Source: G963667075 sp963667075
Lineage (GTDB): Bacteria; Pseudomonadota; Alphaproteobacteria; Micavibrionales; Micavibrionaceae
Assembly: GCA_963667075.1 (NCBI GenBank)
Contig: OY762938.1
Coordinates: forward strand, 992,001-1,056,000
Reading direction: 5' to 3'
Length of the DNA: 64,000 nucleotides
The notes below the pieces were generated by a model, which made no database searches, was not told where the DNA came from, and was given only the letters and a program-made list of their open reading frames with translations. Position numbers and translations under genes: made by a program. Positions 24,811-34,943 of the stretch are shown here, piece by piece. The first letter of the stretch is position 1; each line of letters starts with the position of its first letter.

Positions 24811-26073
24811 TCAAGCCGTTTTTCTTATCTCTTCTTCTTTGTTTTCATTCAGCAATTCCTGCGCCGTCAGACTGCGGGGGGTGGAATCGAGCATGTTTAG
24901 GGCATCAATATTTTTTCCACCTGTTTGGACATGAAGGTCTTTGAGCTTTCTGGCTCCTGGCAAAACAGAGGTTTCAAGGGAGCCAACCGCGCTGTTATAG
25001 GCATTAATAGATGTCCCAAGATTACGACCGAGCTTTTGCATATGATCACCAAAGGTTGATATGCGCTTGTAAAGATCCGCCGCAAGACTTGCCACCGTTT
25101 TAGCCTCTTCTGCCATTTGTTGTTGTTGCCAGCCATGCATTGCCACACGCAAAAGGCCCATCACTGTAGTGGGGGAGGCCAGAATAATATTGTGCTTTAC
25201 CGCATCTTCAAGCAAAGCAGGATCATTGCTCACCGCCATGCTGTATAAACCTTCTGTCGGCAGGAACATCACCACGAACTCAGGTGAGTCAAACTGGCGC
25301 CAGTATTCCTTGGCGGACAGCTCTCTTAAGTGTCCCCGTAAATGGTCTTTGAATTTCTTTAAGGCCTGATTTTGTTCGGCTTCACTGCCTGCATTTTCCA
25401 GCATATCCCAATAAGGCTCGATCGGTGTTTTGACATCAATAACGATTTCCATGCCGCCGGGGAGTTTAATAATAAAGTCCGGCTTACGACGCACGCCTTC
25501 CGCCATTGCTACTTGCTGCTGAACGAAATGAGTGCCCTCCACCATACCGATCATTTCCAGCGTTTTCTGGAGCTGCATTTCACCCCATTTGCCGCGTGCA
25601 GCCGGATTACGCAAGGCATGAATAAGATTCTGTGTCTCTTGCCTTAAAAGACGCTGATCCTCAGCAAAGCTTTTAAGCTGTCCTTCCAGACCAGACCCTG
25701 TTTTTTCAAGATGGCGGATTTTCTCGTCCATATCCTTTAATGACTGACCGATTGGATTGACAAGAGTCTCAATCGCTTTGTGTTTTTTATCAACCATGTG
25801 ATCATGGTCGCTTTGCGCCTGTCTCATTTTTTCCTGCGCCAAAAGCAAAAATTGCTCATGGGCTTTACGCAAAGATTCCTGTGCTACCGAGTCAAACGTC
25901 TCCGGCATGGATGAGACCTGCTGCTCAAGACGCACTTTTTCTTTCTCGGCAGACAGAAGACGCGCCCCGAGGAACCCGCCAGCCAACAGCGCGCCACCGG
26001 AAACACCCAACAATAATGAAAACAAATCAATCGTCATGACAGATATCATAACGATCCAAAGACTTACATACAA
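24811..26073 (-). CDS. rmuC: DNA recombination protein RmuC homologue
   Basis: A 420-residue protein with one N-terminal membrane segment, a long coiled coil (about 45-140) and the RmuC nuclease-like core (about 150-380; NPAARGKWGEMQL, RRKPDFIIKLPGG, IVIDVKTPIEPY, VVMFLPTEGLYSMAV). The IDVKTP block resembles a restriction-endonuclease-like active site. RmuC limits inversions at short inverted repeats in E. coli; its biochemical activity is less clear. In-frame ATGs at 26049 and 26037 could also be the start. It is the first gene of the rmuC-def-fmt-truA run. Confidence 0.92.
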   Translation of the reverse strand: MYVSLWIVMISVMTIDLFSLLLGVSGGALLAGGFLGARLLSAEKEKVRLEQQVSSMPETFDSVAQESLRKAHEQFLLLAQEKMRQAQSDHDHMVDKKHKAIETLVNPIGQSLKDMDEKIRHLEKTGSGLEGQLKSFAEDQRLLRQETQNLIHALRNPAARGKWGEMQLQKTLEMIGMVEGTHFVQQQVAMAEGVRRKPDFIIKLPGGMEIVIDVKTPIEPYWDMLENAGSEAEQNQALKKFKDHLRGHLRELSAKEYWRQFDSPEFVVMFLPTEGLYSMAVSNDPALLEDAVKHNIILASPTTVMGLLRVAMHGWQQQQMAEEAKTVASLAADLYKRISTFGDHMQKLGRNLGTSINAYNSAVGSLETSVLPGARKLKDLHVQTGGKNIDALNMLDSTPRSLTAQELLNENKEEEIRKTA

Positions 26074-26080
26074 AGGAAAA

Positions 26081-26114
26081 CCCCCGCTTCTTTTGAGATA
26101 GCGGGGGCTTTTTT
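26081..26114. terminator. Bidirectional terminator between tpsA and rmuC
   Basis: CCCCCGCT (26081-26088) pairs with AGCGGGGG (26100-26107), with a T run on the plus side (26109-26114) and TTTT on the minus side. The useful direction is the minus strand, ending the tpsA transcript 19 bases after its stop codon. Confidence 0.8.
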
Positions 26115-26131
26115 CAAATTATACAAAAATA

Positions 26132-29100
26132 TTACTGAGCAGAAGCAACACTGCCGCATGTCGCTGCCGCACTTAATGCTTTTTCACCAAGCGAAGAACC
26201 AAAGCTGTAGCTAACAACCTTACCACCGCCGGCCGTGCTCATGGCATCGCCCCAACAGGACACATTTTCTGTACCACCAGACGCTGCCTCAAGTTCGTTT
26301 AACTGTTCGGCTGTCAGGGGTTGCTTTTGTTTTTGTCCTTCTTCCTGCTCATCTTCTCCACCTGCTGCGGGCGAGATATTTGCCAGATCCTGTGCCGCTG
26401 GTGCTGCATCAGGAATAGTTGGAATACCGGCCAGTGTTACACGCACATCACGCGAAAGCGGCACAAAAGAACCAAAGGCATTAAAGATTCGTTCCTGCTG
26501 GTCGATACCACCGACACCATTTACCTGAGGCACAGCACCAAAAGAAAACAGGCCAAGATCCTCCTGATCAGGGTAATGATAGAACATGGTTTCCATGACG
26601 TTATATTGCGCTGTGTCTAATACACCGCCAACATTAACAGGCGTAATCGTCCCGAGCGATGTTACATACGTGCTGTCCAGCCCATCTAACTGCGTTGGAT
26701 TGCCCGGCGCATAGAAGGCACCATTAGCCAGTTCAACGAAATAGTCGCTCTGACCCTCAAAATATTGAGTACCAATTGTGCCGCCATATCCATTAACACC
26801 ATCATTATCAATAAGTGCTAAAGGCGCATAACCTTCAAATGGTACAGAGAAAATATTGCTATTGATCATCTGGTAAAGCTGCTGTTCATCAGAGACCATA
26901 GCCCTGAAATCATTGTTTGGGTCTAAAGACACAAGAACAGGCTCATGGAACGGATAAGGCGCAAACCGGAGCCCCACACGACCACCGATAAATTCATTGC
27001 CCTCGTCACCTATCAGATTAATCAAACCGCTTTCAAAGTGAGCACCGATATCATTTTCTACGAAGGTATTACCATCGACGATAACTTCGCCATTGTTGAA
27101 GCCGGAAACATAAAGACCGTTTTCATAGCTGAAGGAAACATCATTACCACCGACAAGAAGTGTGTCAAACCCTTCGGATTGGATACCGTCGCCGCCTGAT
27201 GTTTCAACAATGTTGTTCGTGACACGTGCATCAAAAGTTGGCCAGTCGTAATAAGGATAGGGCAGCAAGCCCTTCTTAGCTGTCAAAAGAACCTGACCAT
27301 CATCAAGCCCTTCTTCTCCTCGCACTTCATTATAATACCCGGCAAGACCCAAGATACTGATACCATCATCGCCGGAATTCAGCACCTCATTCCCGTCAAT
27401 GGTAAGATCCTCTATAGCCAATGCCTGAATACCGTCATCAGCAGCATTTATGACCACATTGCCAAGAATTTCAACGGAAGAGGATTCGTATCCGCCCAGA
27501 AGGCCTCCCATACCAAAGTCACCAATGACATGAATGCCATCGGCCCCTAACACGCCGGGTTGATCAAAATATCCGGTATCATAAATATCGTTTTCTGCAA
27601 TAATTGTATCCCCGGTCAAAAATGCCTGAACACCATCATCGGCTGTTTCATGAATCTCATTATCGCTTATGACAAGATTCCATTCATTATCATAAACGGG
27701 GAAAGCCTCAGGAACCGGCCCCTCTAAACCATCGAGACCATCACCGCGTGCGATGCGTTTAACAGGTAGAACATAACCGCTATCTCTGACATGAATGCCA
27801 TCAGCACCGTACATGTCCCCACCCGCATAGTATCCCGTACCAAGAATAGTGTTGCCACTAATCATCGTGCTGCCACTACCAATAACCTCGATACCATCAT
27901 CGCCTGTGTAAAAAATATCATTACCGAGAATATAAATGCCAAAATTCTGATCATACGGAGTCTCAAGCACAGAATACGGATCGACACTATAATAGGACAC
28001 ATCTCCTGAATCGAGAACACGAATAGCATCACTCCCATATGTGCCGGCCTCTCCAAAACCGCTACGATCAACTGTATTTCCAGCAATCAACAAACCAGTT
28101 TCAGCCTCGGCAACTACAATGCCGTCATCTGCCACATCACGGATGATGTTTTCTATTATTTCGATACTACCATAGTCGTCATCATCATAAATATCACTGA
28201 CATGAATACCATCTGCTCCTTCATCATCACCACGATCACGGATAAAACCGCTGACATCCAGACCAACTATTTCTATTTGATTGCCATGAATAGCAATATA
28301 GCCACTGCCATCACGGAGTCGAATGCCATCTTCGCCTACATAGTAAATATTGTTTTCATGAATGTCGGCCATGTAGAAATCTTCCACAAGAATGCCATCT
28401 TCACCGATATAGCGAATGGTATTATTATCAATATCGACATAATCGTTACCTTGAACATTTATGCCGTTTTCGTCTGCGAACTCAATCGTATTACCGCCGA
28501 TATAAACATAGTCGCTCTCACCGGCCTCTATGCCGTTACCACCCGCATATGTAATCGTATTTGTGCGGATCTCTGAATCAGAGCTGGCATAAAGCTCGAT
28601 ACCATCGTCATAAGCGTTATCGACAATATTATCCCAGATTTCTGCACCGTCGCTGTCATTAACGACAATACCATTGCCGCCATCTTTGATCTGTCCATCA
28701 CCGACATTATTAATATTATTGCCCCAGATATCGACAGCATAGTTATCCTCTACATGGATGCCATCACGGCCCGTACCATTTATGGTATTGAAGAAAATAT
28801 CACCTTGCTGCTCACCATCGAGCCATATAGCAGTGCCGGAAGATCCATAGATATCATTGTAGGACATCTGCGCATACAGACTGTCCCGTACATCAATGCC
28901 ATTTAAACCGACAAACCGGATGTCATTGTCGTAAATGAATGGATTAAGACTGTCTAATACCGCAATAGCATTATCCACGACGTCAGAGATAAAATTGCCA
29001 TCAATATAAGCAAAAGCACTGCCGCCTACATCAACACCATCACCACCAGCACGATAGATCGCGTTATTATGCACATATGCAGCAAAACTGTCCTCGATAT

Positions 29101-31186
29101 GAATGGCATCATCAGCAGCATCGTTTATGTTGTTAGAACGGACAGCAACATTGCTGGCATTCTTAACCGCAATACCATACTGCGCCGCTCCATCAATAAT
29201 GTTATTCGAAACCGTCGCATTATGCGCATTAACAGAAATACCCGTATCTGCATCAACAACCTTAAATCCGTCAACAACCGTTCTTTCTCCGGTAATGTAG
29301 AAACCTGTTGTCACCGGTCTAAGAACACTTTCCGGTCCGCGGGCAGGATCCTCGCCAGCTACACCGGCATTCGCCCCGTTTAATACAAAATTATTTTCAG
29401 AGACAACAACATCCCCAGCATATGTACCGGCACCAACACTGATTGTATTCAGGCCCGAACCTGTATTTTCAATCGCATTAATCGCATTTTGAATGGAGCC
29501 GCCAGCCTTCTGATTAAGAGAAATTGTGCCTGTGCCACTGGTAAGGAGACTATCCGCATCAACGCTTCTGAAATACGCCGCATTATCAATATTAATGTCT
29601 CCGCCGGCTGCATTAATATGCGTGCCAGCACCGATATAAACCCGGTTTGTCTGAACCCCGACATCGCCACCACCTGTAACAAGTGTACTGCCATCTTCAA
29701 ACCAGACATATGACGGTGGTGCATAGCCCGGCCCTGCTGTTGTCGTAAAGTTCACATTAAGCCCTTTTCCATCGACAATCAGAACAGCCGCCTGAGAAGA
29801 CATGCCGGTTGCATTACTCCCATCATCTCCGAAAAGAAGATCATCGTTAGCTGTCACATTCCATGTGCCACGGGCTGTTGTCGTAAAGCCACCATGGCTC
29901 AGATCACCAACGATAACCACATCACCATCACCGGCGCCGTCAGCATTCGTTGTTGTTACCGTACCGCCCGACATCAAGGTAGGACGGATAGACGTAATAA
30001 AATCAACAGAAGAAACGGATCCGCATGCACCACCAGCACCAAAGACACATAAATCAACCGGATCAATCAGAACCTCGCCGCTTTCCCCGACCTTGAATGT
30101 ACCATCAATTACAACGTGAGGGGCCGATGTTTCAACAAACCCGCCATCGGCAGATGTTGCACCATGATAGGCCAGACTTTCCTCACCGATCATGATCACA
30201 TTACCGTCACCACCATCAGCGGCAAGTTCGGCTGTATCGGCAATATCAATATGCTGCCCTGTTACCTCAATTTCACCGGCTTTGTCCGCACCAGAGACAT
30301 CCATTTTGCCGGATACCCTGACCGTGCCTTCATCACCACCGCCCAGCACAATTTTGCCGCCTTCCATTGTGGCAGAAGAGGCATTAATCACACCGCTCAT
30401 GTTAATGATGTTGTCAACAGCCTCTTTAGCGGCCTGCGCCGTTATCATCACACGGCCACCTTCGGCGTTAATTGTCCCGGCCTGTTCGATAAGCGCATCT
30501 TCCAGTTTCCCGTCAACCGCGATTTCAACAAGGCGGTCACCATACAAATCAAGTGTAACTTTATCGCCTGCCGCCATGGTAACACGACCCATCTTTGCGT
30601 TAATCACGCCATTATTCGTTACATATGGTGCAACAAAAGCAGCCAGACCCGCTTCAGCAACATTAACAACAGCCCCTTTTTCTATGACGATCGAGGCTCC
30701 TTCGGAAACGTTGATATTCGCAATAGTTTTACCATCAAGAAGATCCTGCGTATCCATCGATCCGCCAATGGCCGCAAATCCTGCTGTATCAACAACAGAA
30801 CCATTGCCGAAAAGAAAACCGTCAGTATCCAGCACCAGAACCTCACCCGTAGAGGTCAGTTTACCAAGAATTGTCATCGGTCCCGATTCAACCCCGGTGG
30901 CTACCGTCAGACGTGAATCAAGGTGAACATGGCCCAGCTTGCCAATATCTTCCTGAACAAGATTATCAATAATCTTGTCCGCCTTGTATTCAACATAGCC
31001 TTCTCCCCGTTCACTGGCCGCTGTGTTTTGAAATTCCCATACATCAAAATCACCGACATCTTTTGCGATTGCAGGGGATGACAGCATCACACTGCCGGCT
31101 GCAATCAACGCGGTTGTTGTCAAAAGGACCTTTCTTCCGTTAACGGAACGGCCTGCACATTGAGCATGGGGGGTCATCATTCTCAT
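26132..31186 (-). CDS. Two-partner secretion exoprotein (TpsA, FHA-N domain plus long beta-helix)
   Basis: 1684 residues. An extended N-terminal signal region ends near SSPAIA. The haemagglutination-activity/TPS domain (about 45-290) has the usual gain of short beta repeats (TNNGVINAKMGRVTMAAG, INAEGGRVMITAQAA). A TADGGFVETSA-like block and LIDPVDLCV follow. Residues about 580-1380 are a right-handed beta-helix of 20-24-residue turns of the form DGIxVxxSxxxxIxxNxI, very rich in Asp and Gly. Two cysteines close to the end (CWGD and TCGS, 32 residues apart) may form a disulfide that anchors the C-terminus, as known for HMW1. ATG 31186 is chosen because AGGAGT stands eight bases before it. A secreted or surface adhesin or beta-helix enzyme is likely; the ligand is unknown. 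Confidence 0.88.
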   Translation of the reverse strand: MRMMTPHAQCAGRSVNGRKVLLTTTALIAAGSVMLSSPAIAKDVGDFDVWEFQNTAASERGEGYVEYKADKIIDNLVQEDIGKLGHVHLDSRLTVATGVESGPMTILGKLTSTGEVLVLDTDGFLFGNGSVVDTAGFAAIGGSMDTQDLLDGKTIANINVSEGASIVIEKGAVVNVAEAGLAAFVAPYVTNNGVINAKMGRVTMAAGDKVTLDLYGDRLVEIAVDGKLEDALIEQAGTINAEGGRVMITAQAAKEAVDNIINMSGVINASSATMEGGKIVLGGGDEGTVRVSGKMDVSGADKAGEIEVTGQHIDIADTAELAADGGDGNVIMIGEESLAYHGATSADGGFVETSAPHVVIDGTFKVGESGEVLIDPVDLCVFGAGGACGSVSSVDFITSIRPTLMSGGTVTTTNADGAGDGDVVIVGDLSHGGFTTTARGTWNVTANDDLLFGDDGSNATGMSSQAAVLIVDGKGLNVNFTTTAGPGYAPPSYVWFEDGSTLVTGGGDVGVQTNRVYIGAGTHINAAGGDINIDNAAYFRSVDADSLLTSGTGTISLNQKAGGSIQNAINAIENTGSGLNTISVGAGTYAGDVVVSENNFVLNGANAGVAGEDPARGPESVLRPVTTGFYITGERTVVDGFKVVDADTGISVNAHNATVSNNIIDGAAQYGIAVKNASNVAVRSNNINDAADDAIHIEDSFAAYVHNNAIYRAGGDGVDVGGSAFAYIDGNFISDVVDNAIAVLDSLNPFIYDNDIRFVGLNGIDVRDSLYAQMSYNDIYGSSGTAIWLDGEQQGDIFFNTINGTGRDGIHVEDNYAVDIWGNNINNVGDGQIKDGGNGIVVNDSDGAEIWDNIVDNAYDDGIELYASSDSEIRTNTITYAGGNGIEAGESDYVYIGGNTIEFADENGINVQGNDYVDIDNNTIRYIGEDGILVEDFYMADIHENNIYYVGEDGIRLRDGSGYIAIHGNQIEIVGLDVSGFIRDRGDDEGADGIHVSDIYDDDDYGSIEIIENIIRDVADDGIVVAEAETGLLIAGNTVDRSGFGEAGTYGSDAIRVLDSGDVSYYSVDPYSVLETPYDQNFGIYILGNDIFYTGDDGIEVIGSGSTMISGNTILGTGYYAGGDMYGADGIHVRDSGYVLPVKRIARGDGLDGLEGPVPEAFPVYDNEWNLVISDNEIHETADDGVQAFLTGDTIIAENDIYDTGYFDQPGVLGADGIHVIGDFGMGGLLGGYESSSVEILGNVVINAADDGIQALAIEDLTIDGNEVLNSGDDGISILGLAGYYNEVRGEEGLDDGQVLLTAKKGLLPYPYYDWPTFDARVTNNIVETSGGDGIQSEGFDTLLVGGNDVSFSYENGLYVSGFNNGEVIVDGNTFVENDIGAHFESGLINLIGDEGNEFIGGRVGLRFAPYPFHEPVLVSLDPNNDFRAMVSDEQQLYQMINSNIFSVPFEGYAPLALIDNDGVNGYGGTIGTQYFEGQSDYFVELANGAFYAPGNPTQLDGLDSTYVTSLGTITPVNVGGVLDTAQYNVMETMFYHYPDQEDLGLFSFGAVPQVNGVGGIDQQERIFNAFGSFVPLSRDVRVTLAGIPTIPDAAPAAQDLANISPAAGGEDEQEEGQKQKQPLTAEQLNELEAASGGTENVSCWGDAMSTAGGGKVVSYSFGSSLGEKALSAAATCGSVASAQ

Positions 31187-31754
31187 AATTCTGGACTCCT
31201 GATCGTCTACAATAATAAATATCTTTTCAAACAATTATAAATTCACGTTACACGCGGTGTTTTCTGCTTATCGCCCTAAGGCGTTATTTTTCATTTTTTA
31301 TTGTCTTTTAAAACCCACACGTATAACTCTTCTTGTCTCCTAATAACGAGGAGAGAAGAGCGGCACAACTCTGTAAAATAAAGCCGACCACACGCCAGCT
31401 TCTACATTTCCGGCACCATAGTATCTTTTTGCACTTATACCAAAGAAAAACAAGACAAAAGATTAAGGAAAATTTAATTTTTTAAACCAATGATTTTTTA
31501 CACCTCTTTAATATGCACCCATAGAGTGAAATAAAGGCTGGTTTATAACAAAATGCTAATATACTTGGCTTTTACAAAAAAATAAGCCACAATGCACGCG
31601 GGCGTAAGGTGTACGTTTAGAAAGATATAACAATTTACACCTTAATGAAGGACCATCGCTTAATCGCTTAAATCGTCCAGCATGCCCTTGGAATTTATGA
31701 CAGCAAAAATGTAGGCTCGCAAAAGCGGGACGATTGATTTTCAGGTTTAATACT
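31187..31754. other. Shared divergent control region of the two-partner secretion pair
   Basis: 568 AT-rich bases between the divergent tpsA and tpsB starts, with no credible ORF. They contain the strong bulged hairpin at 31327-31360 and a small CGCC/GGCG hairpin (31272-31283) followed by T-rich sequence on the plus strand. No riboswitch consensus was recognised. Both genes must be controlled from here. Confidence 0.6.
31327..31360. repeat. Long bulged inverted repeat in the tpsA/tpsB control region
   Basis: CTCTTC (31327-31332), a TTG bulge and TCTCCT (31336-31341) pair completely with AGGAGA (31349-31354) and GAAGAG (31355-31360) around a seven-base loop. In the tpsA leader (minus strand) the hairpin would contain a Shine-Dalgarno-like AGGAGA. 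It may be a protein-binding site or a leader-RNA structure. Confidence 0.5.
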
Positions 31755-33506
31755 ATGGCAAACACTATATCAATATCGAACTTATTGAGCAGAAGCGCGG
31801 CCTATACGGCTATCTTCGCGCTTTCGTTTATGGCGCCGGTACATATCTCAGCCGCGCAGGCACAAGTGCCTGACACACAAACGACCATTGCCGATCCAGG
31901 TCGCGTGGAAGAACATATACAGACACCAAAACTGACGCCTGATGTGTCTCCCCGTGTTGATGTTGAAAAGCTGGAATTGCTTGGCGCGCCTGCAGGTGCG
32001 GAGAATATCAGATTTGCGCTCTCTGGCATTAAAGTTGAAGGCGTGACGGTTTACACAGAAGAAGAACTGCAGGCCGTATATGCGGACCGCCTCGGGCAGA
32101 CCATATCTCTGGCCGAACTCTACGGCATTGCCAACAGCCTGACTACGAAATACAGAAATGAAGGCTATATTCTAACGCAAGTCGTCGTGCCACCACAAAC
32201 CATTGATGCTGGCGTTCCAAAGCTTAAAGTTGTCGAAGGTTATATTGATCAGGTGATCATTGATGGTGATGAACAAAAAGAAGGGGCTGCTCTTGATGTC
32301 ATCCGCAAATATGCGGGAAAGCTTGCTTCTAACGGACCGCTCAATGCAAAGGATCTGGAACGGGCTCTTCTTTTGATTAACGATCTGCCCGGTGTTACAG
32401 CACGCAGCATTTTAAGTCCCTCAACCCAGCCCGGTGCCGCTGATTTGCGCATCGTGGTCGAGCGTGATCGTTACGATGCCTTACTATCCGTTGATACGAA
32501 TGGCAGCCGCTATCTTGGCCCTCTCGAATTTATCGCAGCCGGCTCTGTCAATTCCCTGTTCCAGAATAATGAAAAAATTTCGGGGCAGTTCGTGTTTGCA
32601 CCGGACAATGATCCAACACATGAACTGATGTATGGTTCCGTGTCTTACTGGCAACCGCTCTGGTCTCAAGGCACATCGCTTGAAGTTCTGGGTTCCGTGA
32701 CAGACACCCGTCCGGGATACGATCTGGACCGCTTTGACGTTCACGGCCAGTCACGCTATGCCAGCGTTAAAGTAGAGCATCCTTTTATCCGCTCAAGAGA
32801 TTTTAATCTGACCGGCCGCGTCCTGTTTGACTGGAGGGATATCGAAAGCAAAAATAATCTTGAGCCAACACGGCAAGATCGTTTGCGTGTACTCCGCACA
32901 GGTGGACGGCTTGAGTTTCTGGAAACATATTTTGGCGTTGGCATTAATGCCTTTGATGTAGAGCTTTCGCAAGGTCTGAACGTCTTTGGCGCCAGCGAAG
33001 AGGGAGCGCCCAATCTTACACGGGCTGCAGGTGATCCAACCTTTACAAAACTGACCGCAGAAGCACAGCGGCTGCAAAAAATTAACAACCGCATCAATCT
33101 GTTACTTGCTGTCAGAGGCCAGCTTTCTTCGAACAAACTACTAAGCTCTGAAGAATTCGGCTTTGGCGGCATTAACTATGGTCGTGGGTATGACCCTTCC
33201 GAGATTGTCGGTGATGAGGGCGTCGCCGGAAAACTTGAAGTACAGTGGAACGAACCATATGACATTAGCCTGCTTGAGAACTACCAGCTCTTTAGCTTCC
33301 TTGATGCGGGGCGTACGTGGAACGAAGATGCCTCAACCTCATCCCGCAAAAAAGACGCGTTGTCTTCTGCCGGTTTTGGTATTCGTGCCGACTTTACAGC
33401 AGAAACAACAGCCGGCCTGATGGTTGCCTTTCCGATAAATGAGGATATCCAGACACAAGGGGACAAAGACCCCCGCGTTTATTTTAATCTTAGTCGCAGA
33501 TTCTAG
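31755..33506 (+). CDS. Two-partner secretion transporter TpsB (FhaC/ShlB/HecB family)
   Basis: Outer-membrane Omp85-type barrel that exports the TpsA partner. The 583 residues have a signal peptide (cleavage near HISAAQA), a POTRA_2 domain (about 75-155; FALSGIKVEGVTVYTEEEL through YRNEGYILTQVVVPPQTI), a second POTRA (about 160-240) and a ShlB-type barrel ending in NLSRRF with the terminal Phe expected for BAM assembly. ATG 31755 gives a proper signal peptide; the upstream TTG (31734) is unlikely. It is divergent from its presumed substrate gene rather than in one operon with it. Confidence 0.92.
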   Translation: MANTISISNLLSRSAAYTAIFALSFMAPVHISAAQAQVPDTQTTIADPGRVEEHIQTPKLTPDVSPRVDVEKLELLGAPAGAENIRFALSGIKVEGVTVYTEEELQAVYADRLGQTISLAELYGIANSLTTKYRNEGYILTQVVVPPQTIDAGVPKLKVVEGYIDQVIIDGDEQKEGAALDVIRKYAGKLASNGPLNAKDLERALLLINDLPGVTARSILSPSTQPGAADLRIVVERDRYDALLSVDTNGSRYLGPLEFIAAGSVNSLFQNNEKISGQFVFAPDNDPTHELMYGSVSYWQPLWSQGTSLEVLGSVTDTRPGYDLDRFDVHGQSRYASVKVEHPFIRSRDFNLTGRVLFDWRDIESKNNLEPTRQDRLRVLRTGGRLEFLETYFGVGINAFDVELSQGLNVFGASEEGAPNLTRAAGDPTFTKLTAEAQRLQKINNRINLLLAVRGQLSSNKLLSSEEFGFGGINYGRGYDPSEIVGDEGVAGKLEVQWNEPYDISLLENYQLFSFLDAGRTWNEDASTSSRKKDALSSAGFGIRADFTAETTAGLMVAFPINEDIQTQGDKDPRVYFNLSRRF

Positions 33507-33534
33507 CAGGCCGGAAAATTAAAATAACAAAGTA

Positions 33535-33570
33535 AAAAGCCGTGTATCTGAAACGGCTTTTTCTTTTTTA
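33535..33570 (+). terminator. Rho-independent terminator after tpsB
   Basis: AAAAGCCGT pairs with ACGGCTTTT around a nine-base loop, followed by CTTTTTT. It lies about 30 bases after the tpsB stop. Confidence 0.85.
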
Positions 33571-33602
33571 AAATCAGAACAAGGAACGAAGTAGGAAGAC
33601 AT

Positions 33603-34943
33603 ATGGTTTTTTCAGCAGCCCAAAAACGAATTAACCAGTTTCTGGAAAAAGATTTGAGAAACGAGACGTATCCTATTAGAGCGTCCGTCCACACACTGCG
33701 CGTCTTATACGCCGTCTTTCGTGATCTGTCAGATGGACAGTTTTCTCTTCGAGCCATGAGCCTCGTTTATATTACGCTGGTTACTTTTGTGCCTTTACTG
33801 GCCTTGTCATTCTCGGTGTTAAAGGGGTTTGGGGTTCACAACCAGATCGAACCGACACTCCATCATCTGTTTCAAGGGCTGGGGCCTGAGAAAAGCGAAG
33901 AAATCGTAAAAAATATCATTATCTTTGTCGATAATATCAAAGTCGGTGTCTTAGGCGTTGTTGGTCTGGCGGTATTGATTTATGCCGTCCTGATGCTCAT
34001 GCAGCGCGTTGAAAGTGCCTTAAACTATATCTGGCGTGTGAATGACCGGCATATGGCACGACGGTTTAGCGATTATCTGACCGTTCTTATGGTTGGACCG
34101 TTATTGCTTTTTATTTCATCCGGTCTGACGACAACCATTCGTCATTCGTCTTTTGTGAAAGAACTGGAAGAGAGCGGTGTCCTTGGGGCCGCCTTTGATA
34201 TTCCTGCTGTGATATTACCATGGGCTATTTTGTCCATTGCTTTTACTTTCGTTTACACTTTTATGCCCAATACAAAGGTCAAATTGTTTCCGGCTCTTGT
34301 TGGTGGCTTCTTTGCTGGCTTGATCTGGAAAGTCATGGGGTTTGCTTTCTCGCTCTTTATCGCGAACTCTGCATCATATGTTGCGATTTATGCCGCCTTT
34401 GCCACCATGATTATTTTCATGATCTGGATTTACTTAAGCTGGCTTGTCGTTTTGATCGGGGCCAACATTTCTTTTTATGCGCAGAATCTTTATGCTGTGA
34501 AAATAAGCCGCGAACCGCTTACGCTTTCCCCCCGTTTTCGTCTGGCACTCGGCCTTGGCATTTTGACGCTGGTCGCAGAACATTACTACAAACAAAAAGA
34601 AGCCTGGACGGTTCATAGTCTTTCAAAACACTTTCACTTGCCATTACTCGCTGTTGAAGACGTATTGAAAGCACTGGAAGAAGGCGGCATCCTGCTGCTG
34701 GAGAGCAAAAAACCAGGCGCGTATTTTCCGGCCTGTCCCCTTGACCGGACCCCTCTCAGCAAGGTTCTTGATGCTATGGAACACTACGGCGAACAAGGCG
34801 CGTTTAAGACAAAGGATCTGGAACTCCCAAAATCTGCACAAAAAACCATTGAAACACTAGAGGCACATCGCCTTAAGAAAGAAGGGCATAAAACAATTGC
34901 TCAAGCCCTTTTGGAAGAGCCACCTTCTGCTTCGTGGTGGTAA
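33603..34943 (+). CDS. YihY/BrkB-family inner-membrane protein
   Basis: 446 residues with about six membrane segments between residues 55 and 295 (for example LVYITLVTFVPLLALSFSVL and YVAIYAAFATMIIFMIWIYL), matching the YihY family formerly called ribonuclease BN or virulence factor BrkB. The function is unresolved; the nuclease label is known to be wrong. A soluble C-terminal winged-helix-like domain (about 320-440) follows the membrane part, as in many alphaproteobacterial members. The AGGAAG site before the ATG supports the start. The last 43 bases overlap the O-antigen-ligase-like gene on the opposite strand. Confidence 0.9.
   Translation: MVFSAAQKRINQFLEKDLRNETYPIRASVHTLRVLYAVFRDLSDGQFSLRAMSLVYITLVTFVPLLALSFSVLKGFGVHNQIEPTLHHLFQGLGPEKSEEIVKNIIIFVDNIKVGVLGVVGLAVLIYAVLMLMQRVESALNYIWRVNDRHMARRFSDYLTVLMVGPLLLFISSGLTTTIRHSSFVKELEESGVLGAAFDIPAVILPWAILSIAFTFVYTFMPNTKVKLFPALVGGFFAGLIWKVMGFAFSLFIANSASYVAIYAAFATMIIFMIWIYLSWLVVLIGANISFYAQNLYAVKISREPLTLSPRFRLALGLGILTLVAEHYYKQKEAWTVHSLSKHFHLPLLAVEDVLKALEEGGILLLESKKPGAYFPACPLDRTPLSKVLDAMEHYGEQGAFKTKDLELPKSAQKTIETLEAHRLKKEGHKTIAQALLEEPPSASWW

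Noticed and set aside
27000..29500. Repeats in tpsA considered as a CRISPR-like or DNA repeat array
   Set aside because: The repetition is at protein level (beta-helix turns), irregular in length and sequence; there are no constant repeats with unique spacers.
30116..30926. Two overlapping plus-strand frames of more than 240 codons opposite tpsA
   Set aside because: Both are antisense to the repetitive TPS domain; their Ser/Pro/Thr or Cys/Asn-rich translation shows no domain. The repeats in tpsA create long open frames by chance.
31187..31234. Earlier start for tpsA
   Set aside because: It would add 16 residues before the signal region and ignores the AGGAGT site that fits ATG 31186.
31271..31298. 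Intrinsic terminator in the tps gap
   Set aside because: CGCC/GGCG gives only a 4-bp stem and there is no plus-strand gene upstream to terminate.
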